Positions 36,449 to 46,051 are shown, counted from the stretch's first letter. The stretch: 64,000 nt of DNA from VXNF01 sp965116465 (GCA_965116465.1 OZ220687.1:372001-436000); one strand, 5' to 3'. Notes: generated from the letters alone by a model not told the origin. Numbers and translations are program-made.

Positions 36449-38068
36449 TCACCCGCTCGTCGCAGCCGGTGACCGGGTCTCCTGCTCGCGCAGCAGTCGG
36501 CGCAGGATCTTGCCCGACGGGCTCTTGGGCAGGGAGTCGGGGAACCGGTAGCGGCGGGGGCGCTTGAAGCGGGCCAGGTCGGCGGACTCCAGGCAGTAGG
36601 CGTCCAGCCGGGCCGCGGCGGTGTCAGTGCCGGCCGCGGCGACCTCGTCGTCGAGCACCACGAAGGCGGTCACCGCCTGGCCCCAGCGGTCGTCGGGCAG
36701 GCCCACCACGGCCACCTCCCGCACGCCGGGGGCGCGTTCCAGCAGGTCCTCCACCTCGAGGGGGTGGACGTTCTCGCCGCCGCTGATGATCATGTCGTCG
36801 ATCCGGCCCACCACCCAGAGATTGCCCTCGTCGTCGACGCGGCCCAGGTCGCCGGTGAAGTACCAGCCGTCGCGGATGGCCTTGGCGTCTGCTTCGGGGC
36901 GGTTCCAGTAGCCGGAGAAGGCCTCGTCGGAGCCGAGATGGCAGATGATCTCGCCGGTCTCGCCCGCCGCCACCTCGTCGTCGGGTCCGGCACCGGGCTC
37001 GGGCCGCACCAGCCGCAGCCGGGCGTTGGTGGCGGGGCGGCCCGCGCAGCCGGGGGCCGCACGCTGATCGAAGTGGACCGAGTAGGTGTACACCTCGGTG
37101 GAGCCGTAGTGGTTGACGAACACGTCGGGGGCGAACACCTCCACGCAGCGCTCCACCAGGGCGCTGGTCATGGCAGCGCCGGCGTATGCGAGCGAACGGA
37201 CACTCGAGGTGTCGGCGCCGGCGAGGGCGGGCGAGTGCACCAGGTCGTGGAACAGCGTCGGGGCGAGGTACAGCGAGCCGATGCGCTCGCCCCCGATGAG
37301 GTCGAGCGCCGCGGCGGCGTCCCAATCGGGCTGGCAGACGAAGCAGCCGCCGACGAGTTGCGCCGCCAGCAGGGTGTGGACACCCATGGTGTGGTACAGG
37401 GGCATCACCCCGAGGGTGCGCTCGCCGGGCCGGTAGCTCTGGTGCAGCGCCTGGGACAGGCCGCCGGCCCGCTCGGCCGCATGGCTGCGGGGCACGCCCT
37501 TGGGCCGTCCGGTGGTACCCGAGGTGTACAGGAAGATGGACGTCTCCCGGTCGTCCAGATCCGCTGCCGGGACCATGGGCTCGGCAGCATCGCCGGCGGC
37601 AAACAAGTCCTCGTACGGCTCGCACGGGGCCGCGCTCCCGCCGGCGAGGAACCGGGCCGCCAGTTCGGCTGAGGACCCGGCGCCGCCGGTGCCGACCGCC
37701 ACGAATCGATCCGCCGCGGTGGCGACCGCCCGGGCGTGCTCGAGGCCGACCTCCTCGAACGCCACGACCGTCGCCCCGGAGTCCGCGACGCAGTAGGCGA
37801 CGTCGGCCGGGGCGACGCGCCACGAGAGCGGCACGAGAACGGCGCCCAGCCACTGGCAGGCCCAGTACAGCTCGACGGCCTCCCGGCGGTTCTTGAGCAC
37901 CACCGCCACCCTGTCCTCGGGACGGACCCCCAGCGACGCCAACCCGGCGGCCAGCGTGGCGGTGACCCTCTGCAGGCCGCGGTAGTTCAGCCGGTGGTCG
38001 CCGTCGACGACGGCGTCGGCGTCGGGAGTGCGCTCGGCGGCGTACAGCAGCGAGAGGCCGAGGTTCAT
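36449..38068 (-). CDS. Acyl-CoA synthetase / aryl-CoA ligase (ANL superfamily)
   Basis: 539-aa adenylate-forming enzyme. The P-loop FLYTSGTTGRPKGVPRSH, the YGSTEVY A5 motif, GWYFTGDLG with hinge Asp and SPSGKILRR (catalytic Lys) show a complete, active-looking enzyme. It activates a carboxylate to the CoA thioester through the acyl-AMP. Closest by eye to 4-chlorobenzoate/cyclohexanecarboxylate-type ligases. With the molybdenum hydroxylase upstream and the enoyl-CoA hydratase downstream it could begin degradation of an aromatic or alicyclic acid. The downstream 107-nt gap (36342-36448) shows no gene. Confidence 0.88.
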   Translation of the reverse strand: MNLGLSLLYAAERTPDADAVVDGDHRLNYRGLQRVTATLAAGLASLGVRPEDRVAVVLKNRREAVELYWACQWLGAVLVPLSWRVAPADVAYCVADSGATVVAFEEVGLEHARAVATAADRFVAVGTGGAGSSAELAARFLAGGSAAPCEPYEDLFAAGDAAEPMVPAADLDDRETSIFLYTSGTTGRPKGVPRSHAAERAGGLSQALHQSYRPGERTLGVMPLYHTMGVHTLLAAQLVGGCFVCQPDWDAAAALDLIGGERIGSLYLAPTLFHDLVHSPALAGADTSSVRSLAYAGAAMTSALVERCVEVFAPDVFVNHYGSTEVYTYSVHFDQRAAPGCAGRPATNARLRLVRPEPGAGPDDEVAAGETGEIICHLGSDEAFSGYWNRPEADAKAIRDGWYFTGDLGRVDDEGNLWVVGRIDDMIISGGENVHPLEVEDLLERAPGVREVAVVGLPDDRWGQAVTAFVVLDDEVAAAGTDTAAARLDAYCLESADLARFKRPRRYRFPDSLPKSPSGKILRRLLREQETRSPAATSG

Positions 38069-38119
38069 GCCGGCCCCCCGGCCCGGGAGCCTGCGCGAGC
38101 GGGCCGGTCGCCGAGCGCT

Positions 38120-38146
38120 GGATTCCGGCCTTCGCCGGAATGACGG
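38120..38146 (+). repeat. Dispersed 27-bp inverted-repeat element, copy 2
   Basis: Same 27 bases as copy 1. Lies between the CoA ligase and the 2Fe-2S subunit gene, inside what would be one transcript. Confidence 0.9.
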
Positions 38147-38174
38147 GCAACAACCGACCCGCGGGCCATGGGGA

Positions 38175-38672
38175 TCACTCGGTCCCGGCCTCCGCGGCGG
38201 CGGCGATGGCGTCGATTATCGGGGCGTAGCCGGTGCAGCGGCAGAGGTGCCCGGAGAGCATCTCGGCGATCTCGCGGCGGGTCGGGGCCGGGTTGTGGGC
38301 CAGAAAGTCCAGCGCCGCCATGAGGATGCCGGGAGTGCAGAAGCCGCACTGCAGGGCGAAGTGCTCCCGGAACGCCTCCTGCAACGGGTGCAGCCGATCA
38401 CCGTCGGCGAGGCTCTCGACCGTGTCCACGTCCGCCCCGTCGGCCTGCACTGCCAGCAGCAGGCACGACCGCACCGCGGCGCCGTCGAGGTGCACCGTGC
38501 AGGAGCCGCACACCCCGTGCTCGCAGCCCACATGGGTGCCGGTGAGACCCAGGCGATGGCGCAGGAAGTCCGACAGCAGGAGTCGCTCGGGGATGGGCTC
38601 GTGATAGCGGCGGCCGTTCACCGTGACGGCGATCTCGGCAAGGCTGCTCACCGGCTCGCCGGAGCCGCTCAC
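38175..38672 (-). CDS. Second molybdenum hydroxylase 2Fe-2S subunit
   Basis: 165-aa iron-sulfur subunit. The first cluster uses C50, C55, C58 and C70 (GCEHGVCGSC...C) and the second CGFC...CRC near the end. GTG 38672 overlaps the FAD subunit stop (GTGA). The order on this transcript is Mo subunit, FAD, FeS, i.e. L-M-S reversed from the first copy at 4842-8673, and sequence identity to that copy is only at motif level. The two operons are independent. Confidence 0.94.
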   Translation of the reverse strand: MSGSGEPVSSLAEIAVTVNGRRYHEPIPERLLLSDFLRHRLGLTGTHVGCEHGVCGSCTVHLDGAAVRSCLLLAVQADGADVDTVESLADGDRLHPLQEAFREHFALQCGFCTPGILMAALDFLAHNPAPTRREIAEMLSGHLCRCTGYAPIIDAIAAAAEAGTE

Positions 38673-39553
38673 GGGTCCTCCCCCGCCGACTCCCAGGCCT
38701 GGCGGATCACCTGCTCGCTCAGCACGCCCACCAGGTGGCGCCGGTAGGCCACCGAGGCGTGCAGGTCGTCGAACGGTTCGGCCGCAGCGGCCGCCAGCCG
38801 GGCGGCCTCGGCCACCGGATCCTCGCCGGCGGGACCGTCCAGTTCACGGCCCACCAGGACAGCGGCGGCCTCGGTGGCCAGCAGCGGCCGGTCGGCCACG
38901 GCTCCCAGCCCCAGCCGTACCTCGGCGACGGCGCCGTTGCGGCGCCGCAGCGCGCAGGCCGCCATGGCGAGCGCGTAGTCGCCGTGGCGCTGAGCCATCT
39001 CGGCGAACCCGTAGCCCCAGCCCGGCCCCGCCACCGGCCACCGGACCTCGGTGAGCAACTCGTCGGGCTCCAGCGCCGAAGTGAAGTGGTACAGAAACAG
39101 ATCCTCGGCGGCGATGCTGCGCCGCCCGCGCTGCGACTGCGCCAGCACCGACCCGCCCAGGGTGAGCAGCGCCAACGGGAGCTCGCCGCGGGCGTCGGCG
39201 TGCGCCAGCGAGCCGCCCAATGTGCCCCGGTTGCGGGTGACGAAGTGCCCGATGTAGGGCGCGCAGGCGGCGGCCAGCGGCAGCGCCCCGCGCAGCGGCG
39301 GGTAACGCTCGAAGGCCGACTGCCGGACCATTGCCCCGGTGGTCACCGTGCCGTCGCCGGTGTGTACCTCGGCAAGCCCGGCGAGGCGGTTCACGTCCAC
39401 CAGCACCTCCGGGCGGGCCAGACGCATGTTCAGCATGGGGACGAGGCTGCAGCCGCCGGCCAGCACCTTGGCCTCGTCACCGTCGGTGGCGAGGACCGCC
39501 AGGGCCTCCTCCAGGGTGTCCGGGCGGACATAGCGGAACGGCGGCGGCTTCAC
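38669..39553 (-). CDS. Second molybdenum hydroxylase FAD subunit
   Basis: 294 aa with both FAD motifs: AKVLAGGCSLVPMLNMRLARP near residue 30 and TRNRGTLGGSLAHADARGELPLAL near 108. The C-terminal CO_deh_flav_C domain is present (WGYGFAEMAQRHGDYALA...), so this is a full-length subunit. It lacks the extra 4Fe-4S loop of 4-hydroxybenzoyl-CoA reductase. GTG 39553 overlaps the Mo subunit stop. Confidence 0.93.
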   Translation of the reverse strand: MKPPPFRYVRPDTLEEALAVLATDGDEAKVLAGGCSLVPMLNMRLARPEVLVDVNRLAGLAEVHTGDGTVTTGAMVRQSAFERYPPLRGALPLAAACAPYIGHFVTRNRGTLGGSLAHADARGELPLALLTLGGSVLAQSQRGRRSIAAEDLFLYHFTSALEPDELLTEVRWPVAGPGWGYGFAEMAQRHGDYALAMAACALRRRNGAVAEVRLGLGAVADRPLLATEAAAVLVGRELDGPAGEDPVAEAARLAAAAAEPFDDLHASVAYRRHLVGVLSEQVIRQAWESAGEDP

Positions 39554-41952
39554 GTGTTTCCCCGCTCGCCGGCGGCGGTGAGGACCTCCCAGACGCGCGG
39601 CGCAGTGAGCGGGAGGTCCAGATCGTCGACGCCGAGGGCGTCGCAGACGGCGTTGGCGAGCGCCGCCGGCGCGCTCATGGTGTTCCCCTCCCCGAGCCCC
39701 TTGGCGCCCAGCGGTGTGAACGGGCTGGGTGTGCAGCGGTGCAGGATGCGCAGCTCGGGGACCTCGGTAGAGGTGGCGCAGAGGTAGTCCATGAAGCTGC
39801 CGGTCAGCAGATTCCCCTCGTCGTCGTGGACGGTCTGTTCCAGCAGGGCCGGACCCAGGCCGTGGGCGAAGCTGCCCAGGATCTGGCCGTCCACCAGGCG
39901 GGGGTGCAGGAGTGTGCCGGCGTCGTGCACCGTGACGTAGTCGAGGATGCGCACTTCGCCGCTGAGGGTGTCCACCTCCACAACCGCCACGTCCACCACG
40001 AACCCGTGCGCCGCGGAACTCGCCACCTCGTCGGCGTCGTTGGGCGGATCCAGGTTGGGCGCGGAGACGAAGGCAGTGACCGCCAGGCCCGGCTCGAGGC
40101 CCTCGGGCAGCGACTCGGGGTTCCAGTGCGCCGCCCCGGCCAGGCGGCGCAGCGAGACACCGCGGTCGGGCTGGCCCACCACGCGTGCCTGCCCGTCACG
40201 CAACTCGATGTCGGCGGGCGCGCACTCCAGAACGTCGCCGGCGATGCGGCGCAGCTTCTCGGCGAGCCGGCCGGCCGCCTCGGCCACCGCCGCCGCCCCG
40301 ATCCCGGCGAAGCGCGAGGAGTAGTTGCCCGAGGACACCGTCCAGGCGTTCACGTGGGTGTCCATCTCGCTCTGGACCTCCACGTCGGCGGGCCGGAGCC
40401 CCAGCACCTCCGCGGCCACCTGGGCGGCCACGGTCCGGTGGCCCTGCCCCTGGGGCACCGTCGAGAGCCGCACGGTCACCCCCCCGAGGGGGTTCATGGC
40501 CAGCGTGGCGCCCTCGGCGTTGCCGGACTTCGGCCAACCCCTGGCGCGCTCTGCGGCCGTCTCGGCGAGGGAGATGTAGCCCATGTTCGAGATCGAGGGC
40601 TCCACCACGCAGGCCAGTCCGATCCCCAGGCGCCGCCGTCCGTTCCCCGTGGCTTGGGCGGCCTGCTGGCGTCGGCGCCCGTCATAGTCCGCGGTCTGCA
40701 GGGCGTCGTCGAGGCAGGCCGAGTAGTCGCCGGAGTCGTACAGCCCGCCCGTGGCGGTGCGGTACGGGAACGCCTCGGGCGGGACGAGGTTCCGGCGAGC
40801 CACCTCGGCGGGATCGAGGCCCAGGCGAGCGGCGCCCCGCGCCACGATGCGCTCCAGCGCCAGGTAGAGCTGCGGCCCGCCGAACCCCCGGTTCAGCCCC
40901 GTGGGGCAGCGATTGGTGTGCACGACGCGGTTGCGCACCGCCACGTTGCGCACCGCGTAGGCGCCGGTCAACGAGCCGTGCATGCGGTAGAGGGTGGCCG
41001 GCTCGGGCGCGCGGAGATACGCCCCCACGTCCTCGATCACGTCGTAGCGCAGCGCCAGCAACTCGCCGTCGGCGGCGAAGCCGGCCTCCACGTCGGTCAC
41101 GCGATGGGTGGCCGACCCGGCGGCGGCGAGGTGCTCGACACGGTCCTCGATCCAGCGCACCGGCACGCCGCAGATCTTCGAGGTGAGGCCCGCCAGCACG
41201 ATGTAGCCGAAGACGCCGGCCTTCACGCCGAAGCTACCGCCGCTGTCCGGAGGTGTGAGCAGGCGCAGCCGGGCGGCGGGCAGGCCCAGGGCCCCGGCCG
41301 CCACCGTGTGGAGGGTGAACGGCCCCTGGAAGTTCGCCCACACGGTGAGGGAATCGGCGGCGTGGTCCCAGTCGGCGACGACGCCGAGACACTCCACCGG
41401 GGCTGCGATCCACCGGCCGAACGGGAACCGGCCCCGCACCACCACCTCGGCGCCGGCGAGCGCCGCCTCGGGGTCGCCGTAGCGGAACGACCGGTCCGAG
41501 ACCACGTGGCCGGCCTCGGCGGCCACCAGCGGGTCAACCACCGCCTCGAGCGGCTCGTAGTCCACGTCCACCAACTCGGCGGCATCCTCGGCCAGGTAGC
41601 GGTCCCGCGCCACCACGACCGCCACCGGCTCGCCGGCGTAGCGCACGACGTCGACAGCGACCGCGTGGTGCTCGGTGGCGCCGCGGATCAACGCAGCGAG
41701 AGGCCGGCCGGCCGCCGCCAGGTCGGCGCCGGTCAGCACCGCCTGGGTGCCCGGCGCCGCCACGGCGGCCGCGGTGTCGATGTGCCGAATCCGGGCATGG
41801 GCGAACGGCGAGCGCACCAGCGCCAGGTGCATCGCCCCCGACACCGGCGAGAGATCATCGATGAAGCGCCCCCGGCCCCGCAGCAGCGTCTCGTCCTCGA
41901 CCCGGTGAGGTGTGGCGCCGATCCAGGAGCCTGGCGCGCCCGCACCGCTCAC
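39550..41952 (-). CDS. Second molybdenum hydroxylase large (Mo-binding) subunit, one piece
   Basis: 800 aa. The a/b-hammerhead domain lies at about 20-130. PPDSGGSFGVKAGVF, the NRGFGGPQLYLALE loop and the late GAKGLGEGNTMSAPAA with the catalytic Glu follow. The CO-dehydrogenase active-site loop with Cys (VAYRCSFR) is absent; NRGFGG is there instead, so it is not a form I CODH. Substrate unknown; aromatic, N-heterocyclic or CoA-ester hydroxylation are possible. GTG 41952 lies 37 nt after glcF. The gene is intact, in contrast to the split homologue at 6200-8673. Confidence 0.92.
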   Translation of the reverse strand: MSGAGAPGSWIGATPHRVEDETLLRGRGRFIDDLSPVSGAMHLALVRSPFAHARIRHIDTAAAVAAPGTQAVLTGADLAAAGRPLAALIRGATEHHAVAVDVVRYAGEPVAVVVARDRYLAEDAAELVDVDYEPLEAVVDPLVAAEAGHVVSDRSFRYGDPEAALAGAEVVVRGRFPFGRWIAAPVECLGVVADWDHAADSLTVWANFQGPFTLHTVAAGALGLPAARLRLLTPPDSGGSFGVKAGVFGYIVLAGLTSKICGVPVRWIEDRVEHLAAAGSATHRVTDVEAGFAADGELLALRYDVIEDVGAYLRAPEPATLYRMHGSLTGAYAVRNVAVRNRVVHTNRCPTGLNRGFGGPQLYLALERIVARGAARLGLDPAEVARRNLVPPEAFPYRTATGGLYDSGDYSACLDDALQTADYDGRRRQQAAQATGNGRRRLGIGLACVVEPSISNMGYISLAETAAERARGWPKSGNAEGATLAMNPLGGVTVRLSTVPQGQGHRTVAAQVAAEVLGLRPADVEVQSEMDTHVNAWTVSSGNYSSRFAGIGAAAVAEAAGRLAEKLRRIAGDVLECAPADIELRDGQARVVGQPDRGVSLRRLAGAAHWNPESLPEGLEPGLAVTAFVSAPNLDPPNDADEVASSAAHGFVVDVAVVEVDTLSGEVRILDYVTVHDAGTLLHPRLVDGQILGSFAHGLGPALLEQTVHDDEGNLLTGSFMDYLCATSTEVPELRILHRCTPSPFTPLGAKGLGEGNTMSAPAALANAVCDALGVDDLDLPLTAPRVWEVLTAAGERGNT

Positions 41953-41989
41953 GTCGCCCGTCCCGATCCCCGGGATCGCATCGCCGGTG

Positions 41990-43171
41990 TCACGGCGCGG
42001 CGCTCGCGCCGGAGTCCAGGGCCTGCGCCACGAGTTCCAGCGGGTGGCGGACGTCGAGACCGGCCGCGGCCAGATGCAGCGAGCAACCGGGGTTCGCGCT
42101 GGCCACCACCGAAGCCCCCGAGCGTTCCACCGCCGCGGTCTTGCGGTCCCGGATGGCGGAGGCGAGTTCGGGCTCGAGCATCGAGTAGGCGCCGCCGGCG
42201 CCGCAGCAGAGGCCGTCGTCGTCGAGCGTCACCAACTCCCGTACGAACGGCCCCAGCACTACCGGCACCGCCTCGTGGCTGCGCTGCGCGTGGCGCAGGT
42301 GGCAAGGGTCCTGCACCGCCACGGTCAACGCCAGTGGTGCGGCGGGCCGGCTGTCCAGCAGCACGTCGAGGCGTTCCGCCAGCCACTCGTGCACGTCGAA
42401 CACCCGGGCCGAGAAGTCCCGTGCCTCGGCGGTCCCCAGCAGGCGGCCGTAGTGCTTCATCGCCGCCCCGCAGCCGGCCGAGTCCACGAGGACGGGCCGG
42501 TCGTCGCCGGACAGGGCGGCGATGACCTGGCGGGCCATGGCAGCAGCGTCGGGCTCCAAGCCGGCGTGGGCGTGCAGCGCGCCGCAGCACGGCGCCGCGC
42601 CGGCGGTGGGAGTGACACCCACGCCCGCGGTTTCGAGCACACGCTGGACGGCGAGATGGGTGTGGCGCTGCCAGGCGTCCATGACACAGCCGGTGAAGAG
42701 CCACACGTCGGATCCCGAGGCGCGGTGGCGCCCCCGGCGCAGCGGCAGGCGAGCCGGCAGGCCCAGGCGCCGGGACGGCAGGAGGCCCAGCCGGCCGGCG
42801 AGCGCCAGCACGGTGGAGCCGGCCAGCAGCAGGCGACGATGGCGCAGCAGCCTCAACCCCAGGCGCTGCCAGCGTGGTGTGATGCGCCCCTCGGCGGCCA
42901 GCGCGGCCCGGGTGCCCTCCATGAGGTGCCCGAACGGCACCCCGCTGGGGCAGGCGGTCTCGCAGCCGAGGCACTGCACGCAGGTCTCCATCGATCGCAA
43001 CACCTCAGCGGTGACCGGCGCCCCCTCGTCCTGTACCGCCCGCATGAGGGCGATCCGACCCCGCGGCGATTCGGTGTCCCGCCCGGTGATCACGAACGTC
43101 GGGCAGTGCGGCAAGCAGAGGCCGCAGGCCACGCACGAGGTGAGTTCGTCGTCGTCCAGGCCGAGGTGCAT
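41990..43171 (-). CDS. glcF: Glycolate oxidase iron-sulfur subunit GlcF
   Basis: 393 aa. Two 4Fe-4S motifs are seen: CVACGLCLPHCPTF and CVQCLGCETACPSG. Two CCG-type motifs also bind cofactor (CCGALHAHAG and CCGAGGAYSM). It takes electrons from the GlcDE flavoprotein and hands them to the respiratory chain at the membrane. ATG 43171 overlaps the glcE stop (TGATG). A second reading begins further upstream, but the coupled start fits the neighbours. Position-wise it is followed by the molybdenum hydroxylase set. Confidence 0.92.
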   Translation of the reverse strand: MHLGLDDDELTSCVACGLCLPHCPTFVITGRDTESPRGRIALMRAVQDEGAPVTAEVLRSMETCVQCLGCETACPSGVPFGHLMEGTRAALAAEGRITPRWQRLGLRLLRHRRLLLAGSTVLALAGRLGLLPSRRLGLPARLPLRRGRHRASGSDVWLFTGCVMDAWQRHTHLAVQRVLETAGVGVTPTAGAAPCCGALHAHAGLEPDAAAMARQVIAALSGDDRPVLVDSAGCGAAMKHYGRLLGTAEARDFSARVFDVHEWLAERLDVLLDSRPAAPLALTVAVQDPCHLRHAQRSHEAVPVVLGPFVRELVTLDDDGLCCGAGGAYSMLEPELASAIRDRKTAAVERSGASVVASANPGCSLHLAAAGLDVRHPLELVAQALDSGASAAP

Positions 43172-44130
43172 CAGTTCCGCCGCAGCGGGTCGCGGCCGGG
43201 GTTGAGGCGGCCGGTGGGATCGAAGCACTCCTTCATGCGCCGGTTCAGTTCGGCGACGCCCGGCGCAGCGGGTCGAGGCGGTTGCGGCTCCGAGGCGTGC
43301 ACGACGCCGACACCGATCTCGGCCACGAAGTCGATGGCCCCGGTGGCGCCGGCCGGAGCCTCGCCGTTGCCGCTACCGAAGGCGGCCGCCTCGGCCGGCG
43401 TGCACGACCAGCGATGCGGCAGCAGCACGGGTGGGCCGCCGGCGTCAGCGGTATCGCCCAGCTCGCTGAGGGTTGCCAGGTCCTCGGCCGTGTCAGGGGC
43501 ATAGCCGCTCAGCAGCACCCAGGTGGCGGTGCCGTCCCAGAGGATCGAGTTGGCGGTGCGGCAGCGTCGCCACACCTGGCGGGGATCCGCCGCCTCGAGG
43601 CGGAACCAACCCTCGGACTCGGGGATCGGCACGGTCCGCAGCAGCGCCTCACCGAGCAGGCCGAGTGTGCCGAGCGAGCCCACCAGCAGCCGGCAGAGGT
43701 CGAAGCCGCTGACGTTCTTCACCGTGCCGGCGCCGCCGGTGGCCACCCGCCCGTCGGCGCACACGTAGCGGGCCTGCAACAGGGAGTCGCGCACCGGCCC
43801 GAGTCCCAGCCGGGCGATCGCCGACTCGCCGACCATCAGCGCCCCGCCCACGGTGCCGCCGGGCCGCTCCGGCAGGGCGGTTCGCTGGCCGGAAGCGGCC
43901 AGGGCCTCGTGGAGTTCGGCCACGGTGGTGCCGGCGCGCACCCGCACCGTCATCTCGGCGGGCTCCAGCGCCACGATGCCCTCCGGCGCCCGCAACTCCC
44001 GCGTGCCGGGCGCCGCCTCGCCGCCGACGTGGTGGCGGGTACCGCCCCCGCGCACGCAGACCGGCCCGGCGGGGCCGACCGTCGCGGCGAAGGCGACCAG
44101 CGTGTCGTCGATGCCGCTGGCCGCGCTCAC
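43171..44130 (-). CDS. glcE: Glycolate oxidase FAD-binding subunit GlcE
   Basis: 319 aa. A PCMH-type FAD-binding domain: VCVRGGGTRHHVG at the start and TVGGALMVGESAIARLG with GTVKNVSGFDLCRLLVGSLGTLG. The C-terminal end is the short GlcE-type with ...CFDPTGRLNPGRDP, the same ending as GlcD. It forms the glycolate/lactate dehydrogenase with GlcD and GlcF. GTG 44130 follows glcD by 95 nt, and copy 3 of the dispersed repeat sits in that gap. Confidence 0.9.
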   Translation of the reverse strand: MSAASGIDDTLVAFAATVGPAGPVCVRGGGTRHHVGGEAAPGTRELRAPEGIVALEPAEMTVRVRAGTTVAELHEALAASGQRTALPERPGGTVGGALMVGESAIARLGLGPVRDSLLQARYVCADGRVATGGAGTVKNVSGFDLCRLLVGSLGTLGLLGEALLRTVPIPESEGWFRLEAADPRQVWRRCRTANSILWDGTATWVLLSGYAPDTAEDLATLSELGDTADAGGPPVLLPHRWSCTPAEAAAFGSGNGEAPAGATGAIDFVAEIGVGVVHASEPQPPRPAAPGVAELNRRMKECFDPTGRLNPGRDPLRRN

Positions 44131-44157
44131 GGCGTCACCGCGTGCGCGCCGAAGCCT

Positions 44158-44184
44158 GGATTCCGGCCTTCGCCGGAATGACGG
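44158..44184 (+). repeat. Dispersed 27-bp inverted-repeat element, copy 3
   Basis: Identical to copies 1 and 2; placed between glcD and glcE. The operon continues on both sides, so the element is tolerated within a transcript. Confidence 0.9.
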
Positions 44185-44225
44185 AGGCTGAGATCCGACG
44201 CTTGAAACGCCATGCCGGACCTCGC

Positions 44226-45731
44226 TCAGCCCCAGAGCTTGCCGTCGGCGGCGCGCAGCGAGCCGATGTCGGCGCAACTGTGGGCGCTGGGCAGCACCTT
44301 GCCGGGGTTCAGGCGGCAGTGCGGGTCGAAGGCGGCCCGCAGCCGGCTCTGCTGATCCAGGTCGGCGTCGCTGAACATGCGATCCATGTAGTCGCGCTTC
44401 TCCACGCCGATGCCGTGCTCGCCGGACAGCGCCCCGCCGACGGCAAGCGACGCCTCGATGATCTCCCGGCCGGCGGCGTGCACCCGCTCGATGGTCCCCT
44501 CCACCCGGGCGTCGAACGCCAGGATGGGGTGCAGGTTGCCGTCTCCGGCGTGGAAGACGTTCAGCACGGTCAGCTCGTGCCGGTCGGCGATCTCGTAGAC
44601 CTGCTCGAGCACCTCGGTGAGCCGGCTGCGCGGCACCACGGTGTCGTGCAGGTAGTAGTCGGGGAGGATGTTGGCGACGGCCCCGAACGCGCTCTTGCGC
44701 CCCTTCCAGAGCCGTGCCCGCTCGTCGTCGTCGGCGGCGACCCGCACGCTCACCGCGCCGTTGGCCCTGGCGATCTCCGCCACCCGGTCGGCGGAGGCCG
44801 CGACCCCGCCCGCCGGTCCGTCGACCTCCACGAGCAGCACGGCGGCGGCGTCCCGGGGATACCCCGCCTTGGCGAAGTCCTCGACGGCGCTGATGCAGCG
44901 CCGGTCGAGCATCTCGAGGGCGGCCGGGACGATGCCCCCGGCGATGATGGCGCTGACGGTTGCGGCTCCCGCCGACACGTCGTCGTAGGCCATCAGCATC
45001 GTGCGCACCGCCGCCGGGTTGGGGGTGAGACGCACCGCTGCGGCCGTGGTGACGCCGCACATGCCCTCCGAGCCCACGAACGCCCCGCGCAGGTCGTAGC
45101 CGGCGGGCTCGGCGCCGAGGTCGCCGAGGGTCACGACCGATCCGTCCGACAGCACCACCTCCAGCGCCACGACGTGGGCGCTGGTCACGCCGTAGGCCAG
45201 GCAGTGCGGCCCCCCGGAGTTGGTGGCCACGTTCCCGCCGATGGTGCAGGCCTGCTGGCTCGATGGATCCGGCGCGTAGTGCATCCCGTAGGGCGCCAGC
45301 CGGCGCGACAGTTCCAGGTTCACCATGCCGGGCTGCACCCACGCCACACCGTTGTCCAGGTCCACCGACAGCAGCTCGTTCATCTGCGTGAGCGACAGCA
45401 CCACGGGTCGTCCCAGCGGCGCCGCACCTCCCGAGAGGCCCGTGCCCGCCCCTCGCGGCACCACGGCCCGGCCATGGTCGGCCGCGATCCGCACGCAGGC
45501 GGCCACCTGCTCGGTCGTGACGGGGAAGCACAACGGCCCGGCCGTGCCCTCGCTGTAGATGGAAGCGTCGCGGGAGGCCAGGTAGCGAGCGGCGGCGTCG
45601 GCCCGCACCCGCTCGGCGCCGATGGCCGCACGGAGTTCGGCGACGAGCGCGGCGTCGGCCTCCCCTGCAGGCTCGGGTCGGGGCGCCCTGCGCCCCAGGC
45701 GGCGCGCCGCGGCGGCCAGCAGCGGCGACAT
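44226..45731 (-). CDS. glcD: Glycolate oxidase catalytic subunit GlcD
   Basis: 501-aa FAD-linked oxidase. VVPRGAGTGLSGGAAP, TIGGNVATNSGG (ADP and FAD contacts) and the C-terminal FHAGDGNLHPI, SGEHGIGVEKR and LNPGKVLP motifs are intact. It oxidises glycolate (or D-lactate) to glyoxylate (pyruvate). The start ATG 45731 overlaps the stop of the preceding small CxxC gene (TGATG). Next to a LarA-family gene this suggests use of a 2-hydroxy acid. Confidence 0.94.
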   Translation of the reverse strand: MSPLLAAAARRLGRRAPRPEPAGEADAALVAELRAAIGAERVRADAAARYLASRDASIYSEGTAGPLCFPVTTEQVAACVRIAADHGRAVVPRGAGTGLSGGAAPLGRPVVLSLTQMNELLSVDLDNGVAWVQPGMVNLELSRRLAPYGMHYAPDPSSQQACTIGGNVATNSGGPHCLAYGVTSAHVVALEVVLSDGSVVTLGDLGAEPAGYDLRGAFVGSEGMCGVTTAAAVRLTPNPAAVRTMLMAYDDVSAGAATVSAIIAGGIVPAALEMLDRRCISAVEDFAKAGYPRDAAAVLLVEVDGPAGGVAASADRVAEIARANGAVSVRVAADDDERARLWKGRKSAFGAVANILPDYYLHDTVVPRSRLTEVLEQVYEIADRHELTVLNVFHAGDGNLHPILAFDARVEGTIERVHAAGREIIEASLAVGGALSGEHGIGVEKRDYMDRMFSDADLDQQSRLRAAFDPHCRLNPGKVLPSAHSCADIGSLRAADGKLWG

Positions 45732-46051
45732 CAGCGGTCCGTGGACTTGACGGCAGCCGCGCGGATCAGGTCCTCGCTGGGTCCGTCAGAGGTGCACAGC
45801 GCCCGGAAGGCCTCCAACACCAGCATCGGGGAGTTGCGGTGGCGCTTGGCGGCGACGGCCAGCGGCTCGTGGAACGCCCCGCCGCAGTGGGCGCAGGGCC
45901 AACTCAGGCGTGACATCAAACTGGCCGCCTCACCGCCGGGAAACATGCGCAGGACCTCCACGACGGTGGTCCTGCCCTTGATTTCCCGGGCGTCGGCGGG
46001 CGGCTCAGCGGGCCCAGCCGTCCCGCGCCCGCTGATGCCGCGCACCGTCAC
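45731..46051 (-). CDS. Small CxxC protein, DUF1858-like
   Basis: About 106 aa from GTG 46051 (other GTGs nearby are possible). The core TTVVEVLRMFPGGEAASLMSR...CAHCGG resembles the DUF1858/hybrid-cluster-associated pattern of a helix, Pro, then CxxC. It has a C-terminal helix that ends AAAVKSTDR. The stop overlaps the glcD start and the gene lies just after the LarA-family gene. Function unknown; a redox or metal-binding accessory of the glycolate oxidase is an inference. Confidence 0.6.
   Translation of the reverse strand: MTVRGISGRGTAGPAEPPADAREIKGRTTVVEVLRMFPGGEAASLMSRLSWPCAHCGGAFHEPLAVAAKRHRNSPMLVLEAFRALCTSDGPSEDLIRAAAVKSTDR

Noticed and set aside
38669..41952. Assignment as 4-hydroxybenzoyl-CoA reductase
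   Set aside because: The FAD subunit lacks the extra 4Fe-4S loop typical of that enzyme, so only the general family is given.
39550..41952. Assignment as aerobic CO dehydrogenase
   Set aside because: The Cys-containing active-site loop of form I CODH is absent (NRGFGG instead).
44100..44200. Peptide tails such as SFRRRPES reading across the dispersed repeat
   Set aside because: These come from translating the palindromic repeat itself and are not conserved coding sequence.
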